A stretch of DNA of 64,000 bases, taken from positions 3,596,001 to 3,660,000 of the forward strand of contig JAGYXB010001324.1 in the NCBI GenBank assembly GCA_022495005.1, given 5' to 3'. Under the pieces are notes generated by a model, which saw nothing but the letters and a program-made list of their open reading frames with translations, was not told where the DNA came from and did not search any database. The DNA is from Rhyacophila brunnea. Its lineage: Eukaryota; Arthropoda; Insecta; Trichoptera; Rhyacophilidae. Position numbers and translations under genes: made by a program. Shown piece after piece: positions 1-12,685 of this stretch (its first letter is position 1; each line of letters begins with the position of its first letter).

Positions 1-193
1 TTGACGTCGATGACTGCACGCACAGCGTCGATTTATGTGATTAGCATTGCATTGAAATTATTGCTTTGTGAGAGTAATACAAGTTTCAATTCTCTTTTGA
101 CTGCATGATGGATGTTGGTTTCCTTTACTGTGTCGCGATACTTTTAACGTTTCACAAGTTAACATCTATTGACTGTAAATAATTTCTTTTTAG

Positions 194-284
194 GAAAAAT
201 GAAGATGGAAACCTAGAAGTATATGAAGAGCAAGTGAATCAAGTTGCGGTCACTAGCGAGGAATTGGAAACGCTCAAATCGAAT
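194..284 (+). CDS. Internal exon of the zinc-finger gene
   Basis: The exon lies between TTTTTAG and GTGAGT and reads through in one frame (ending EELETLKSN) into the 1291 exon. It starts with the last base of a split codon, so at least one further coding exon lies before the window. The peptide is acidic with no recognisable domain. Confidence 0.7.
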
Positions 285-3200
285 GTGAGTGTTTTTCAAA
301 TTATCAGTTGCATTCCTATTAACCTGATTTGAATTAATTCATAATTTTTTCTTAAAATATACACATTTTGCATTTTTGTATAAATTAATTAAGATGGGGA
401 CTTTGTATTAGGTTGATTTTTTTCTGTACACATCACTTATACAGTGAACACAGTCTATACAATCTAAACCCCGTATTCTTTATGCTGGCGTTCATGTCAC
501 GTCGCTCGCGGACAGAAAGCATTGTGTCTTCACGTTCGACTGTTGCAAGTTTTCAATGGAAAGGAACGAGAGGGAATGCAGTGTTAAGATGCTGAAGCGG
601 GGGGAAACCGCACACCAGCATAAAGAATACGGACTCTAAATCTACATGTTGCAGTATTAACAATCATAATTTGACATACGACAATATGAAACATCAGAAA
701 ATTAATGCAATACTCATGCTAGCATGCTGTAGAGCAGTGATGTCCAACAGGTAGCTTGCGGGCGCTAATTATCCCTCGTGTTCAGCAAATTTGTGGAAAT
801 TGATTCAATATTAATTAATATATAACGAGTCATATTTTCATTTAATGTTCTCATAATCTTAACTCGACGCCGAAAATGTCGCCCGTGGCATAGTTTTGTT
901 CAGTTTTGGTTAAAATAGAACTAACCCACTCATATAATGACATCACATATTTTAGACTTTGTTTCTTTTTCAAAAAGGTAGTGTAGGGAGCCACCACATG
1001 TATATAAGTAGCTATGGTAGCCCTCTGTTCCTACAAGGTAACATCACTGCTGTACACTGTCGACTGTAGAGTATGATGGACATCTATTTGCTATGTTATT
1101 TTGTTGAGAAGACTGATTATTTAAACTCATCTTGTTATAAAATGTCTCATCTGTGGCAATGGATCAGGGGGGAAAAGAAGTACACTGTTATGTACACCAA
1201 TATTGAAATTAATTGTTTTTGAAATACTGAAGCGATTCTCTTCATGCAAATGCATATTATTTTATAAAGTGATGTTTTGTTTTTACCCAGGAATTGGCAG
1301 AGAATGTGGAAAAAATTAGTCAAGCCGAAAGGGTTTCGGACCCGATGCTGCATACTAAAACGGACACTTCCGTCAGCATTCCCGTAATTAAGCCTGAAGA
1401 AGATTGTAAACCTGCATTAGCTGATGTTGATGCTATTCAAATCCGAGACGGCAAAATGGATGTCAACAAATCTGACAACTCTGTAACAGTCAAAACATTG
1501 CCTGAAGTATCTCAAGTCGTTTCGATTGAAAACGTGGCCATGCATGAAATTACCGTCAGGACGGATTGTGATACAAATGTGGTGGGAGGCATAGATCGGC
1601 CTCAAACGGGCGAGGGTGCTATTATCAAAGATGTGACCCATTCTCAGGACATATTTCTCGATGATCCACGTCACCAGATAACAGAAAATCCTAGCAATCA
1701 ATTGGAGACTGAGGTTGATACTCAAAATACCAAGTTAACCTGTAAAGTTGCAGGTACTGACGAGTTGGATTCGCTGACTATTGAACTATCTGATTCTGAT
1801 GAAGTTTCGGAGGTGTCTTCCATTGTTGTTGGGGATTTTAAAGAAACTACAAACCCCATCGAAAAATTGAATTGTACGATGAAACCCGTCACAGATTTAA
1901 CAGCAACCTCTGATCAAATTGAATTATCACCAGTCGCTGCGACTGAATCTGCGCTTCCTTTAAAACAAAAATTCATTTGTGAGAATACCTTCACGGAAGA
2001 TATATTTCAGCCGAAGGTCGGAGAACATTCCTCTGAAGTCGTTTTGACAAACAAGAAGTCTGTAATTGAATTCGATTCCAATGTATCCCCCGAAAAAGTT
2101 TCTGGGGTGATGGATAATGACCGTTTTGCAGATATGAAAGAATCCAAAGATGCGAGCGTAGCTACTTTGAAGTGCCTCAATATGTTAGTAACAGAGGGAA
2201 ATAAAGATGAAGCTATTTTATCTGATGCCGAATTGATTAAAATAGATCTAATTAACGACAAAGTGTTCCGTGACGACGGGGAGAAGCGAGAAGTAAATCC
2301 CGACGAAGAAATTATTATTCTGCGCTCTGACATCAGTATTGCCCCACGCGCCGTCCGAGATTCGCCTGTTGTCAATGTCAATTGGTCTGTGTCCCCCCAG
2401 AATGATAATTCTTCATTTAAAATCGCTGACATTCAAACGGACTGCGAAATAATGTCACAAGTTGAGAATGCTCCTGTTAAAATGTCAAATCCAGATGGAA
2501 GTGGAGGTAAACCCTCTGAAATGCTAAGCATCGGTACAGAAACAACCTTACAGAAAGGCGGGGACTGTCGATTCCTCGGTTTCGATAGTAAATTCAAACT
2601 GGAAAATATTCACAAAATTGATGTGCAATCTGAAAAACTATCAATTTCACCGTTATCACAGGGTGAAGAGATTTCTCCAAATCCTGTGGAAGACAATTCC
2701 TTGGAGGATTCAAAGTCCAAGATGGAATCCCAGTCCAGCATGGAGTCAGATGAAGACCCGGAAGAGGATGATGTGGCGCGTGGTCACCCCGTCACCGGTG
2801 ACTGCGACGCGCCCTGGACCGACTCCCCTGATGACTGCCTCTCTCTCTCTGTTCGCCTACCAGAGCGCCTCCCTCCCCCCGAAGAGTCATCCAGTGCGGA
2901 CGTGTGCAAGAAGGACAATGCGTTCACTGAATTATCCCCAGTTATGTTACCGAATGTCACTGAGATCAATAATACGGAAACATCGGAACCGATACGCGTA
3001 ATCGCATCATTAGAAATTATAACCGAAGATGAAACTTTTTCTTCCTATAAAAATATATTAATTAATGACATACAAGAAATTGTCTCTCCAAAACCTAGAT
3101 TATTGAAAACCGAAAAAGCAGAGATCGACAGTCCGAAACTCATAGTGATAAAAAGCGACAAGCGTGATGTCGTGTCTCCTAACTCTACATTGTCCTTAAG

Positions 3201-6200
3201 CGAGACGCACGATGGTATGTTTCCTACAACTGCATCATTGAAATGCGACAGGCGAGATGGTGTGTCTGCTATCTCAACATTTTTGAAAAACGACCAGCAA
3301 GATAATATGTCTCCTAAATCTGCATCATTTAAATACGACAAGCAACCTAGTATGTCTTCTAAATCTGCATTGTCGAAATGCGACAAGCAAGATAGTATGT
3401 CTCCTATATCTGCATCATTGAAATGCTACAAGCTAGATAGTATGTCTCCTAACTCTGCATTGTTGGAAAATGACAAGCAAGACAGTATGTCTCCTAAATC
3501 TGCATCATTGAAAAGCGATAAGCGAGATAGTACGTCTCCTAAATCAACATTGTCGAAATGCGACAAGCGAGATAGTATGTCTCCAAAAGCTACATCGTTG
3601 AAATGCGACAATCACGAAATTGTGTCTCCTAAGTCTGCATTGTTGAAATGCGACAAGCGAGATTGTATGTCTCCTAACTCTGCATTGTTGAAAAATGACA
3701 AGCAAGATAGTATGTCTCCTAAATCTGCATCATTGAAATGTGACGAGCAAGATAGTATGTCTCCTAATTCTGCATTGTTGAAATGCGACAAGAGAGATAG
3801 TATGTCTCCTAAATCTGCATTGTCGAAATGCGACAAGAGAGAATCTGCATCATTGAAATGGGACAAACATGATATTGTGTCTCCTAAATCTGCATTTTTG
3901 AAAAGCGTCATGCAAGATAGTATGTCTCCTAAATCTGCATCATTGAAATGTGACGAGCAAGATAGTATGTCTCCTAAATCTACATTGTTGAAATGTGACA
4001 AGAGAGATAGTATGTCTCCTAAATCTGCATCATTGAAATGGGAAAAACATGATATTGTGTCTCCTAAAACTGCATTTTTGAAAAGCGTCATGCAAGATAG
4101 TATGTCTCCTAAATCTGCATTGTCGAAATGCGACAAGAAAGATAGTATGTCTCCTAAATCTGCATCATTGAAATACGACGAGCGAGATAGAATGTCTCCT
4201 AAATCTGCATTGTCGAAATGCGACAAGAGTGATAGTATGTCTCCTAAAACTGCATTTTTGAAAAGCGTCATGCAAGATAGTACGACTCCTAAATCTGCAT
4301 TGTCGAAATGCGACAAGAAAGATAGTATGTCTCCTAAATCTGCATCATTGAAATACGACGAGCGAGATAGTATGTCTCCTAAATCTGCATTGTCGAAATG
4401 CGACAAGAGAGATAGTATGTCTCCTAAATCTGCATCATTGAAATACGACGAACATGATATTGTGTCTCCTAAATCTGCATTTTTGAAAAGCGTCAAGCAA
4501 GATAGTAAAGATAGTATGTCTCATAAATCTGCATCGTCAATGAGCGACAAGAGAGAGATTCACCTTTCAGTTTTGACTGACCACATTGGAATGATAGATG
4601 ATGACACAGGAACGATGAGCAAATCTCTTCATTGGTTGAGTCCCGGGAAATACAGTGAAAATCAAAAACAAAAGCCTTCTGATGATACTGACACCGGCTT
4701 GACTGTGAGTGAAATGCACCCGGCTGCAAAACCGATTCGGAATGAGAGAGACGCTACTGAAACATTTTCCCTGACAGTTTTCGCACCAGTTCAGTCTCCA
4801 AAAAATACTGCAGCACTGTGTTTTGAGGCTTTGCGAACAGATAGGGTGGCAAGCAATACCCTAGACAAGACAACGCCCCTCATCCTGGAGAATAACAATG
4901 AATCTCTATCCGCTAGACGCGACCGAGATTCTGTTAAAAATTTAACCGGAAATGACAAATCCAAAATTACTGACAAGTCCATCCTGCTTTTCGAGGATAG
5001 TGTCGAGAGTTTTTCGGAACGCAACCAAAGTGATAAGGCGGTTGCGACGGCTGAGAGTCTTCGGAAGGGCACAATGACTGGGTTACATGACGGTTTGCCT
5101 TTCCGAATTTCTCCTAAAGACAAAGTAAACATCATCGATATGACGATTCCGGCTCCGCAGATCGTTGACGTACCAAATAATAGAGTCGTTCATCTGTATT
5201 CTTCCCCCGGCGGTGCCAAGCCAGGCCCCACAAAGACTTATCTGCAGAATTGCAGAAACACAGAAAGCAAGAAGACATTTCACAACGACCACTCCACCCC
5301 CATATCTAACAAGTACGATCATGGTCTGTCCCAATTCGGCAAGGGTCATCCGCCGAAACCGAAGTTCTCCACTCTGTGGAACAGTCAACAGAGCACTGTC
5401 CGTCCTCCGCCTCCGCAACCTAAGACGTCCCCCCTCAAAACCTACTCTTCCTCGCAGAAGTTGAGTAACAAAATATTACCCCTGCCCGTCCCTGATAAAA
5501 GGAAAGAACCCGTTGTGTCGCCGCACGTGAGAGACGGTGGATCGGAAATTTCCCTGCCCGTCGTTCGACCCCCACGCCAGTCGCCCGTCTTCTCTACGGC
5601 CGAACGAATTCCGTCCTGCGGCGGCTCTCCTCTGAAGTCACCCACCTTCCTTGCCGCCCGCATCTCTCCCAAGGAGGACGACAACATCATCGGTATTCAG
5701 CGATACATTGGCACAGCGAGTGATACGACCGCTGACTTCGAAGCCGTTGTCCACTCGGCAGAAGATGCGGCAAGCTCCGCCGACGAGTCCATAAACAGCG
5801 AACGATCAGCCAAAAGCAAATCTCGCCAGCCCAGAAAACAGGTTTTCACCCCAGTCACGAGATCTGACATGGAAATAATCTTTCCAAATTTGTACACCGC
5901 CGAAAAGGAAGCTTCCGAGCGACCTAAATCTGCCCGACTCCCGTACAAACCCAGGGGACGCCCGGGTAATGCAGAATCTCCCAAAGTCCAAAAAAAAGAT
6001 CCCCCAAAAGAAATGGGCACTCCTTCCGAAGTCATTGACATCCCTGAAGAAGGCGGTGCTACAAAAGATATAGTTTCAACAAAAGATGGAATACTGACCG
6101 AAGTCACCACCGGAGTATACGATGAATCGATAAATTCTAACATTAAAATGAACAGTCTCTCTGCTGAAAAGGCAAATGATCTTCGTCCTGAAGAAAATCT

Positions 6201-9200
6201 GATGCGTGACCAGAAGACTACCGATCGAACAGCTCCCGACGATCCAGATCTTGACAGTTCGATGGTATCAAAAGAGAATTTGACTCAAAATATAAACATT
6301 TCAAAAGAGACTCTTATGCCTGAAGCTAAAGGTGTCGCAACTCCTGCCGATGCTGACAAACGGGACGACCCCTTGATTGGATCGCCATCCAGCTCAGCCA
6401 AAAGAAAACGAGGAAGACCCAAAAAGATTCCAGCTGTTGTCGGCAAACCCGATGGACAGCCAACCGCGGTCAGTTCACTCAACAATGAGTCCGAATCTGA
6501 CCACAAAATCGACGACCCCAAAGTCGATGATTCGCTCTCAGAAAAGAGTTCACCTCGCGTCAATTCAATATCTCCGTTTGGCAAAATTAACGAGACCATC
6601 ATCTGTCCCGTGTGCTTCAAAACTTTCCGAACTGAAAATGTACTCCTGAAGCACGTCAAGCATTGCAACGGCGCCATAGACAAGGAAGCCCTCAAGTCTC
6701 CCAAGAAGAGAAAGATCCTCTGTGACGAGTTGTCTGCGGCCCTCTCACCCGACACCACTTTGACCCCCCCTCCGTTGAATGCGCGCGATGAACGGGTAGA
6801 AGAAATTTCACCCTTCGACAGATCTGAGTTGGAAAACAGTCCCGAAGACAATACACAATTTGAATTGGTAAAAGACAAGAACGCTGAAGATCATGTTTCA
6901 GCGAAGGAAACTATTTCAATGGAACTACCAAAAGCTGAGTCTCCTGTTTGCTCTACGATATTGAAAAATGAAGATGGGGCGATCAAAATTGAAGACGTAA
7001 AACCTGTCAAAGAGCACTCATCCGAAGACATTTCTATTAAAGAAGTGGCCGAAATGAAATTGTCTGAAGTGATCGTCATCGATGATTCGTTCGCTGTTCC
7101 GGAAAAGTCATCCCCCGCCGAGTTCATCGATCATAAAGAAATAATTCTTGATAGACGTGTCATTGACTTGAAACATGTCACAGAAAGCCTGCGACGGCCA
7201 GGTGAATACAACGTGAAGACAAAGGCCGATAGTAAAAGTTACGAATGCCTCCCACCCGAAGCGGACCCCGAGAACGTCGGCACTCAAGAAACAGCCAAAC
7301 CCCGTCTATTGAGGCTTCCCCGGGAAAAAATGGTGGGCGGCGGAAGAAAACTGAAGGATGCGAGCGCTGCATCAGTTCTCTCCCCCATGAGTCGACTCAC
7401 TAAGATTCTGAAGACCAAGCCTCCCGCTGACGCCTCCATCACCTGTGAGATATGCGGCAAGGCATTCCGCCAGTATGCTCACATGGTTTACCACCGCCGT
7501 AAGCATAGCCCAGACGTGACAGCACCGCCTACCGAAAAGCCCAAGGTGGCCGCTCTTGCACCGTCACTTAAAGCAAAAGCAGAACCGGAGCCTGAAGCAA
7601 TTCTTAAATGTGACACTTGTCAAAAGGGCTTCCGCAAGCTGCACCACTTGGTGGAACACCGCGAGGTGCACGCTTGTAGTGGGGGTGGGGAGGTGAAGTC
7701 TCGCCGAACTTCTGCTGCCAGCACTAAGAGCGAACCGGAAGCGGGTTTCCGCTGTGATGCCTGCGACAAGTCCTTCCGGAAACTGCACCACCTGGTGGAG
7801 CACCGAGAACTGCACGCTGTGGATGCACCCGACCCCATAACCCCTCGCGACCCTGTACCGGACGACACCACGTGTAGCGGTTGCGGGAAGTCTTTTCGGA
7901 AGCGGCATCACATGGTGGAGCACCGAGATGTCCACTGCTCGCCTGGCAAGAAGGGCCGGCCCGGAGACGAGCGTGACCTCCGCCTCTCTGTGGCCAGTTC
8001 AGCTAGTGACGATGGGAACAGCTGTCGCATCTGTGGGAAGTCCTACCGTAAGCTACATCACATGGTAGAGCACCGCGAGAGCCACGCCCCTATCACTGCC
8101 CCCGCTCCTGAACCTGACTTCTTGAACACCAGAGACATCATCCACGAGTGCGCCAGATGCTACATGGTCTTCCCCAACGAGAACTCTCTCAATAAGCACG
8201 CTGTCGCATGCCTCCGGAAGAGGGCGGCGGCCCGACTCAAGGCCGCCCGCCCCGACATTCCTGATGAGAAGCCTGATGGTGAGATGTTGACTGAAAGCCA
8301 GACCTCTGTACCCCGTCTCCTGGAGCAACCTGTGGAAACAGTGACAGTTGTTGACATCCCCCCTGTCCCGGCCCGAGTCCAGCCTCAAACGGCTGAGAGT
8401 GAACCCGCTCCCATCCCTGTTGAACCCGTCAAGAAACCGCTCACCAAAAGCAAAATTGCCAAATTAACATCGCCGCCCAAAAAACTCAAACCTGAGACCG
8501 AGCCAAAGGTCTGCAGAGGAGACACTGCCGCCGAGGACAAAACGGACGACGACTCTGAAGTAAAATATAAGATCAATCCCGCGTTCAACCGCACCGCCAA
8601 GAGGCTGTCGTCCGAGGCTAGGGCCCCTGTTCCCAAACCCCGCGCCAAAAGACTGAGCGAGCCGCCCCTCGCCAAACCTGACAGGAGGTCAACCCGCCCG
8701 GCCGACGTCAAATCCGCCATCGTCAAGGCTAAGAGCAGAAGAACAAGCGACTCGGCCCTGTCGGGACTCCGAGTCCCTTCCTCCAAGATGCTAGAGACTA
8801 TCTTCGAGGAATGCTCTGTCAGGTACTCCTTCCCGCCCAAGGCCAAAGAGAAGGAGAAGGTCATCGTAGCCTCCGAGGAAAGTGGCAAAAAGAAGAATGC
8901 CAAAACGTCCGCCGCCTCACCGGGGAGACCCCTCAAGCGGCTTGCCAAAGAAGCTCCTAAAGTGGTTGTCAAAAATATTCCAGCCAGTAAAAAAACCACC
9001 GCCCTGACAGTGAGCAAACGAAAATCTATAGGCGGCAGAAAGTCTATCGACGGCAAGAAGTTACCGACAGGCGCCAAAAAATTGCAACTGAGATGTTGTA
9101 AGCAGATATTCAATTCTCAAGCAATCCTTGCAGAGCACAGGAAAACACATAAAAGTAAATACTATTTAATTCATATTATTGTATGGTTTTCTGCATACAC

Positions 9201-12200
9201 CATCATTATTGATTCTGTAACACCTGCCATGTCTTATGTTTCAATTTTTTGTAGTGCACTATATAAGCAATGGCTTTTTTTTTAAGTAAAACTGTTTTAC
9301 GCACCCTGCAGTAATATTGCCAGTAGTGAATCCGGATAATGTGCAACATAAAAGTGGTATGGCAGTCAAATGCTCTGCCACCAAGCTATGTTAACAGTCA
9401 AATGTGCTGCCCATTGCGCCATTAAGAGTGGCAATTTTAGGGCACAATTTGGTTTGTCAACCGAGTCATTTCATATTGTTCATGCTAAATAGAAATATTC
9501 TAAGAGTCATTTTAAAGACTTGAGCCGCTTCACAATTTACCCAGGAGCGCCTTAATAACACATTGACTGCTGACTAGATAATATTACTTTTTAATTACCA
9601 CATTTAAATAGCATGCTAATTATATTGAATGGCCACCTTAATCGTTACGCGCTGGGAGTGTCTTTTTAATTTGATGTTTCAATTTATTGAATTTCACGGT
9701 GCTGAATACTAATCAATATTCATTTGCATAATTTTGGTATAGCGTATTGCAGAATATAATAATAACAGTAGTATACATAAATACCCTGAAGATAGTGAAG
9801 GATAAAATGCAGTCATAAATGGGGAATGGGACGAATTGGTATCGCCAACTGGACCATAGGACCACTGGGCGCTTCTCGAAGGAATACATACCGTTGCAAC
9901 TTAAACCACCAAGTGTAGCATAAAGTATATATGTACCTATAATTAAACTAGGTATATTTATAGTTATTACAAAGATTCATGTAGGTGATGTGTTATTCCA
10001 ATAATTATTAAAAACTAATCAATATTCTGTAAATTGCTCATTTTATTTCAACAAATTTTCGGTTGGCACAATATACTCCACAAACCTTCAATCATACAAC
10101 CAAACAATCAATTGTATTGCCCATTCATTGATATGGATTACTGTATTGCGCAATCTCATTCATTGTTCAGTCAACATGGTCTCAGGTTCGAATCCTGGGT
10201 CTGGCAAGTACACATATTGTTTTTCAGTTTGTGTGTGAGTCAGGGTATGGACCTAATAGGTTGAGCAAGTGGCTGACACCCATTTCTCGTAAAAAACAAA
10301 ATCTGTTAATACAAACCTCTACTCTGTGGAGGCCCATATGATCCTATTAGGATCGGACATGGTCAAAAAAAAAAAAAATTGTACCAATCAAAATTTTATT
10401 GAAATATATTTCAGAATATCAGCCACTTTGTATAAATATTATTACACAATTGAGCCCATATGCGGAAAAGTAGTATTCTCCTAAAAACGTTGTTCAGAGA
10501 TATTGGCAGTTTAACATTTCAGTTGGTTAAATACCCATTATCGAAAATATTTAATTCTGATGAATAAAGGTAGTTTGAGTAATTGAGAACATGGTTTATT
10601 AACAAAAAAAATGATTGGTTTAACAATTAGGTAGGTATGTTATAAAAAATATATGGAAAAAAAATTAACGCTGTTTCCCATAAAAAAAATAATCCTACAA
10701 CTTATTTTGACGGTAACATCCTTTACCCTAAATTTTTAATCAGAGTCTTGAAGTGATGTCTTCACCAGGAGATCCATTTTCAACATTTATTGGGATAAAT
10801 TTCAATATATATATTTTACCAATCAGCACTTGCTGGCTTCACAAAAGGCCATAGAGACAAAATGTCTCCATTTTCTTTGTGTTTTGCATCATGTTGGATT
10901 TCATTTTCCATTTCCCAAAACTTGAAAAAGAAATTATTTTGTTCAATGGCTGAAAATATTGTATTGCACAACTTCTGGCAGCACTTGCCCACATACGTAT
11001 ATTTATCAGTAAATTTTCTTGATAATCTTCATAACTTTGACCACTATTCCTTTTTGAGGTCTCGTGGTGCAGTGGGTAAGGCGCTGGCCTTCCACCCGAG
11101 AGTTCTGGGTTCGATTCCCGGTCACGACAAAAATATTTATGTGTTTTTCTCAAAGCCTGGGTGTTTGTGATTGTTCAAAATTACTAACAAACCACCTTGT
11201 ACGAAAAAGCAAGGACATGGTTATTAATAATTCTAAAAAAAAAAAAAAAAATGATTAGTTTTATCAATAACTCAAATATCAAATAGATTCAGATTTTATA
11301 CTCTGAAGAGTAAAAACGAATTTATCGCAATAACAAATAGAAATGACGCAACCATCCGCAAGCACGAATTGTGTGTATGTCGTGTACACCTGCAAACCGC
11401 TGAAAATTGGAGAAACGTTTTGCGGAAGGAAAAATATATTTATATAGTGACATATAATGACGTCTGATCGCAGTTGATTTCGTCATGTAAAATCATTAAT
11501 CTAATTTAAGAACACAAACACTGGCAGGTGCACGGATTTTGTATGTTTGTATGTTTATTGGAATTTTTAACATGGGCATTTGGACGCCATAAATTCGCAG
11601 ACCACTGATAAACACCGTACCCCGCGTGATCATTTTGGACTGTCTACGGCCACCTATTGTTAGAACATCAAAGTAATATTTGGTGAGTGCATGTATATGT
11701 GTATGCCGCGTAATTTCAACTGATTTACCGAAAATCGCAATAACAATAATTATAAATTATGATTGCAGTTCTGTGCAAAATTGAAATGTGAAAGCGCACC
11801 ATCGAAATGAGTCTTTGCAACAACCATAAATGTCGCTTTATTATTATAGTTAGGTTACTTTATGTTAAATTATATTATAATATCTGGTTTAAGTCATGTG
11901 TATTTTTTCACATATTTAATTAAAGTGTGTGGTACACAGTTATCCCGATGTCTAGTCATGATTTCTATATGAAGACGCAATTAACCAGACCAGATATTGA
12001 ATTTTGCTGAAAATCCCTAATAAGTTTTTAGTGTTCCTGTGTAGTTCGCTAGTTTTCTTTTCCATCTGTGAAAAAAATCTAACCTTTAATTTTAAGACAT
12101 CAATTAACACAGTAGTCTATTTAAAAGCTGCACCAAATTGACACCGGTTGTGGTCATCCAGAATCACTTGTCAACATTCAAATTCACGTCAAATTGGTGC

Positions 12201-12685
12201 CGATCGTCTTCAGTGGGTTAAATATAATTCAATAACTAATAGAAGTTATAAAATTATATTTGTTTACTTTATCCGTAACAAATTATCTTCACAATTCCCA
12301 TGTTGTAATGATGTATCTCACAAATTGCCTTTCAGCTCGTCAAAGCCATAAATGTGACTGCGGGCAGACATTCGACAGTGAAGTGTTTTTGAAAAGACAC
12401 ATTGACACAGAGCACACCCCGCCCAAATCCTTCAAATGCACTGAATGCGGCACCTCACTGAGGACCGCTTCGCAATTCCAAAAACACAAGAAAGAACACG
12501 AGGCCGCCTTGAAAACGGCAATCCAGCGCAAGACTGCAGGAAAAGCGGTCGACCATCCCAAGAAAGCTGCTGCCGCAAATACCCCTGAGCGGAGTGCCAA
12601 AAAAGCTGTCAAACGGAAGTTGGCACACGGAGGGGTGCCGTTATCAGATAAAATGACAAAAGCAATGGCTGGAAAAAAATTCTAA
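194..12685 (+). CDS. Large C2H2 zinc-finger / AT-hook protein, 3' part of gene (exons 194-284, 1291-9154, 12336-12685)
   Basis: Three exons join in frame with consensus splice sites: 194-284 (donor GTGAGT), 1291-9154 (acceptor TTTTACCCAG, donor GTAAAT) and 12336-12685 (acceptor CCTTTCAG, stop TAA). The phases match: codon-aligned at the first junction, one plus two bases at the second. The product is over 2,750 residues even without the missing 5' exons. In order it has an acidic, Ser-rich disordered region, a 15-residue Ser-Pro repeat block (3082-4548), a Pro/Ser-rich stretch, two AT-hook cores (RGRP at about 5950 and KRGRPKK at about 6405), a Cys2-His-Cys finger at about 6600, and five C2H2 fingers from 7438 to 8090. 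A Cys2-His-Cys finger (8146-8215), basic Lys/Pro-rich linkers and three terminal fingers, two of them atypical, follow. AT-hooks plus fingers suggest a nuclear DNA- or chromatin-binding protein; this is inference. I do not recognise a named orthologue. Confidence 0.85.
471..632. mobile_element. MITE-like element with 18-bp perfect inverted ends
   Basis: CCGTATTCTTTATGCTGG at 471-488 returns as its exact reverse complement at 615-632, enclosing about 125 bp with no coding sense. It sits in an intron of the zinc-finger gene. No clear target duplication is visible, so the superfamily is open. Confidence 0.6.
735..1049. mobile_element. Degraded non-autonomous hAT element
   Basis: The left end CAGTGATGT and right end ACATCACTG are inverted copies. 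The 8 bp outside are CTGTAGAG (727-734) and CTGTACAC (1050-1057), a 6-of-8 match expected of an old hAT 8-bp target duplication. The interior has no reading frame. Confidence 0.5.
1291..9154 (+). CDS. Giant exon of the zinc-finger / AT-hook protein
   Basis: One uninterrupted frame of 7,864 nt after the acceptor CCCAG. The frame stays open past the exon to a stop at 9283-9285, but that extension encodes a hydrophobic, unrelated tail. The GTAAAT donor at 9155 instead joins a downstream zinc-finger exon in phase, so I end the exon there. Codon use becomes GC-richer through the finger region than in the repeat block. The last finger of the exon (about 9085-9154) lacks its first Cys, a Leu standing in its place. 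Confidence 0.88.
3082..4548 (+). repeat. Coding minisatellite: about 32 copies of a 45-bp / 15-residue Ser-Pro repeat
   Basis: The typical unit reads DSMSPKSALSKCDKR. Early units (3082-3350) are diverged; later ones are nearly identical. A variant carrying KSVMQ recurs at about 3901, 4081 and 4261, exactly 180 bp apart, so four units form a higher-order repeat; a KSVKQ relative follows at about 4486. Units vary by substitution and rarely by partial deletion (about 3840), always keeping frame. Every unit offers a proline-directed Ser. A long open frame on the opposite strand here is a by-product of the 45-bp period. Confidence 0.95.
7438..8215 (+). other. Zinc-finger cluster within the giant exon
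   Basis: Fingers lie at about 7438-7506, 7606-7674, 7747-7815, 7867-7935, 8020-8090 and 8146-8215 (the last Cys2-His-Cys). Four consecutive fingers (second to fifth) share the core [FY]RK[LR]HH[LM]VEHR, so they arose by recent internal duplication. They are separated by long Ser/Pro/charged linkers rather than the short TGEKP linkers of tandem DNA-reading fingers. Confidence 0.9.
10054..10376 (+). mobile_element. SINE, family A, 5'-truncated copy
   Basis: From ACAATATACTCCAC onward it matches the full copy at 33606-33948 almost base for base, including B-box GGTTCGAATCC at about 10182, the GGACCTAATAGGTTGAGCAA segment and the tail GATCGGACATGGTC. It ends in a run of A. The tRNA-like first part with the A box is missing here. 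Confidence 0.85.
11057..11251 (+). mobile_element. SINE, family B (tRNA-derived head, A tail)
   Basis: The head has A-box-like GTGGTGCAGTGGGTAAGGC and B-box GGTTCGATTCC in tRNA spacing. A body with CTCAAAGCCTGGGTGTTTGT and a long A tract follow. A related copy lies at 46856-47045. Confidence 0.85.
12336..12685 (+). CDS. Terminal exon of the zinc-finger gene
   Basis: After acceptor CCTTTCAG the exon completes a codon and then encodes two fingers: one with an unusual single residue between its Cys pair (CDCGQTF...H...H) and one of standard FKCTECG...H...H form. A Lys/Ala-rich basic tail follows, ending MAGKKF and TAA. The basic tail suggests a nuclear-targeting or DNA-contacting end. Confidence 0.85.

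Larger units (their letters stand above)
9155..12335 (+). other. Intron of the zinc-finger gene, holding two SINEs
   Basis: The donor is GTAAAT and the acceptor CCTTTCAG, 3,181 bp apart. Besides the SINEs at 10054-10376 and 11057-11251, I see only AT-rich sequence. Confidence 0.75.

Noticed and set aside
3612..4496. A 294-codon open frame on the - strand
   Set aside because: It mirrors the 45-bp coding repeat of the + strand; a stop-free period in one unit leaves the whole array open. No separate gene.
9155..9285. Continuation of the giant exon frame to a stop at 9285
   Set aside because: It crosses a good GTAAAT donor that joins a zinc-finger exon in phase, and the extension encodes unrelated hydrophobic residues. 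It could at most be an intron-retention isoform.
11057..11130. tRNA gene
   Set aside because: A and B boxes are present, but a SINE body and A tail follow directly and relatives are dispersed; the acceptor stem does not close cleanly.
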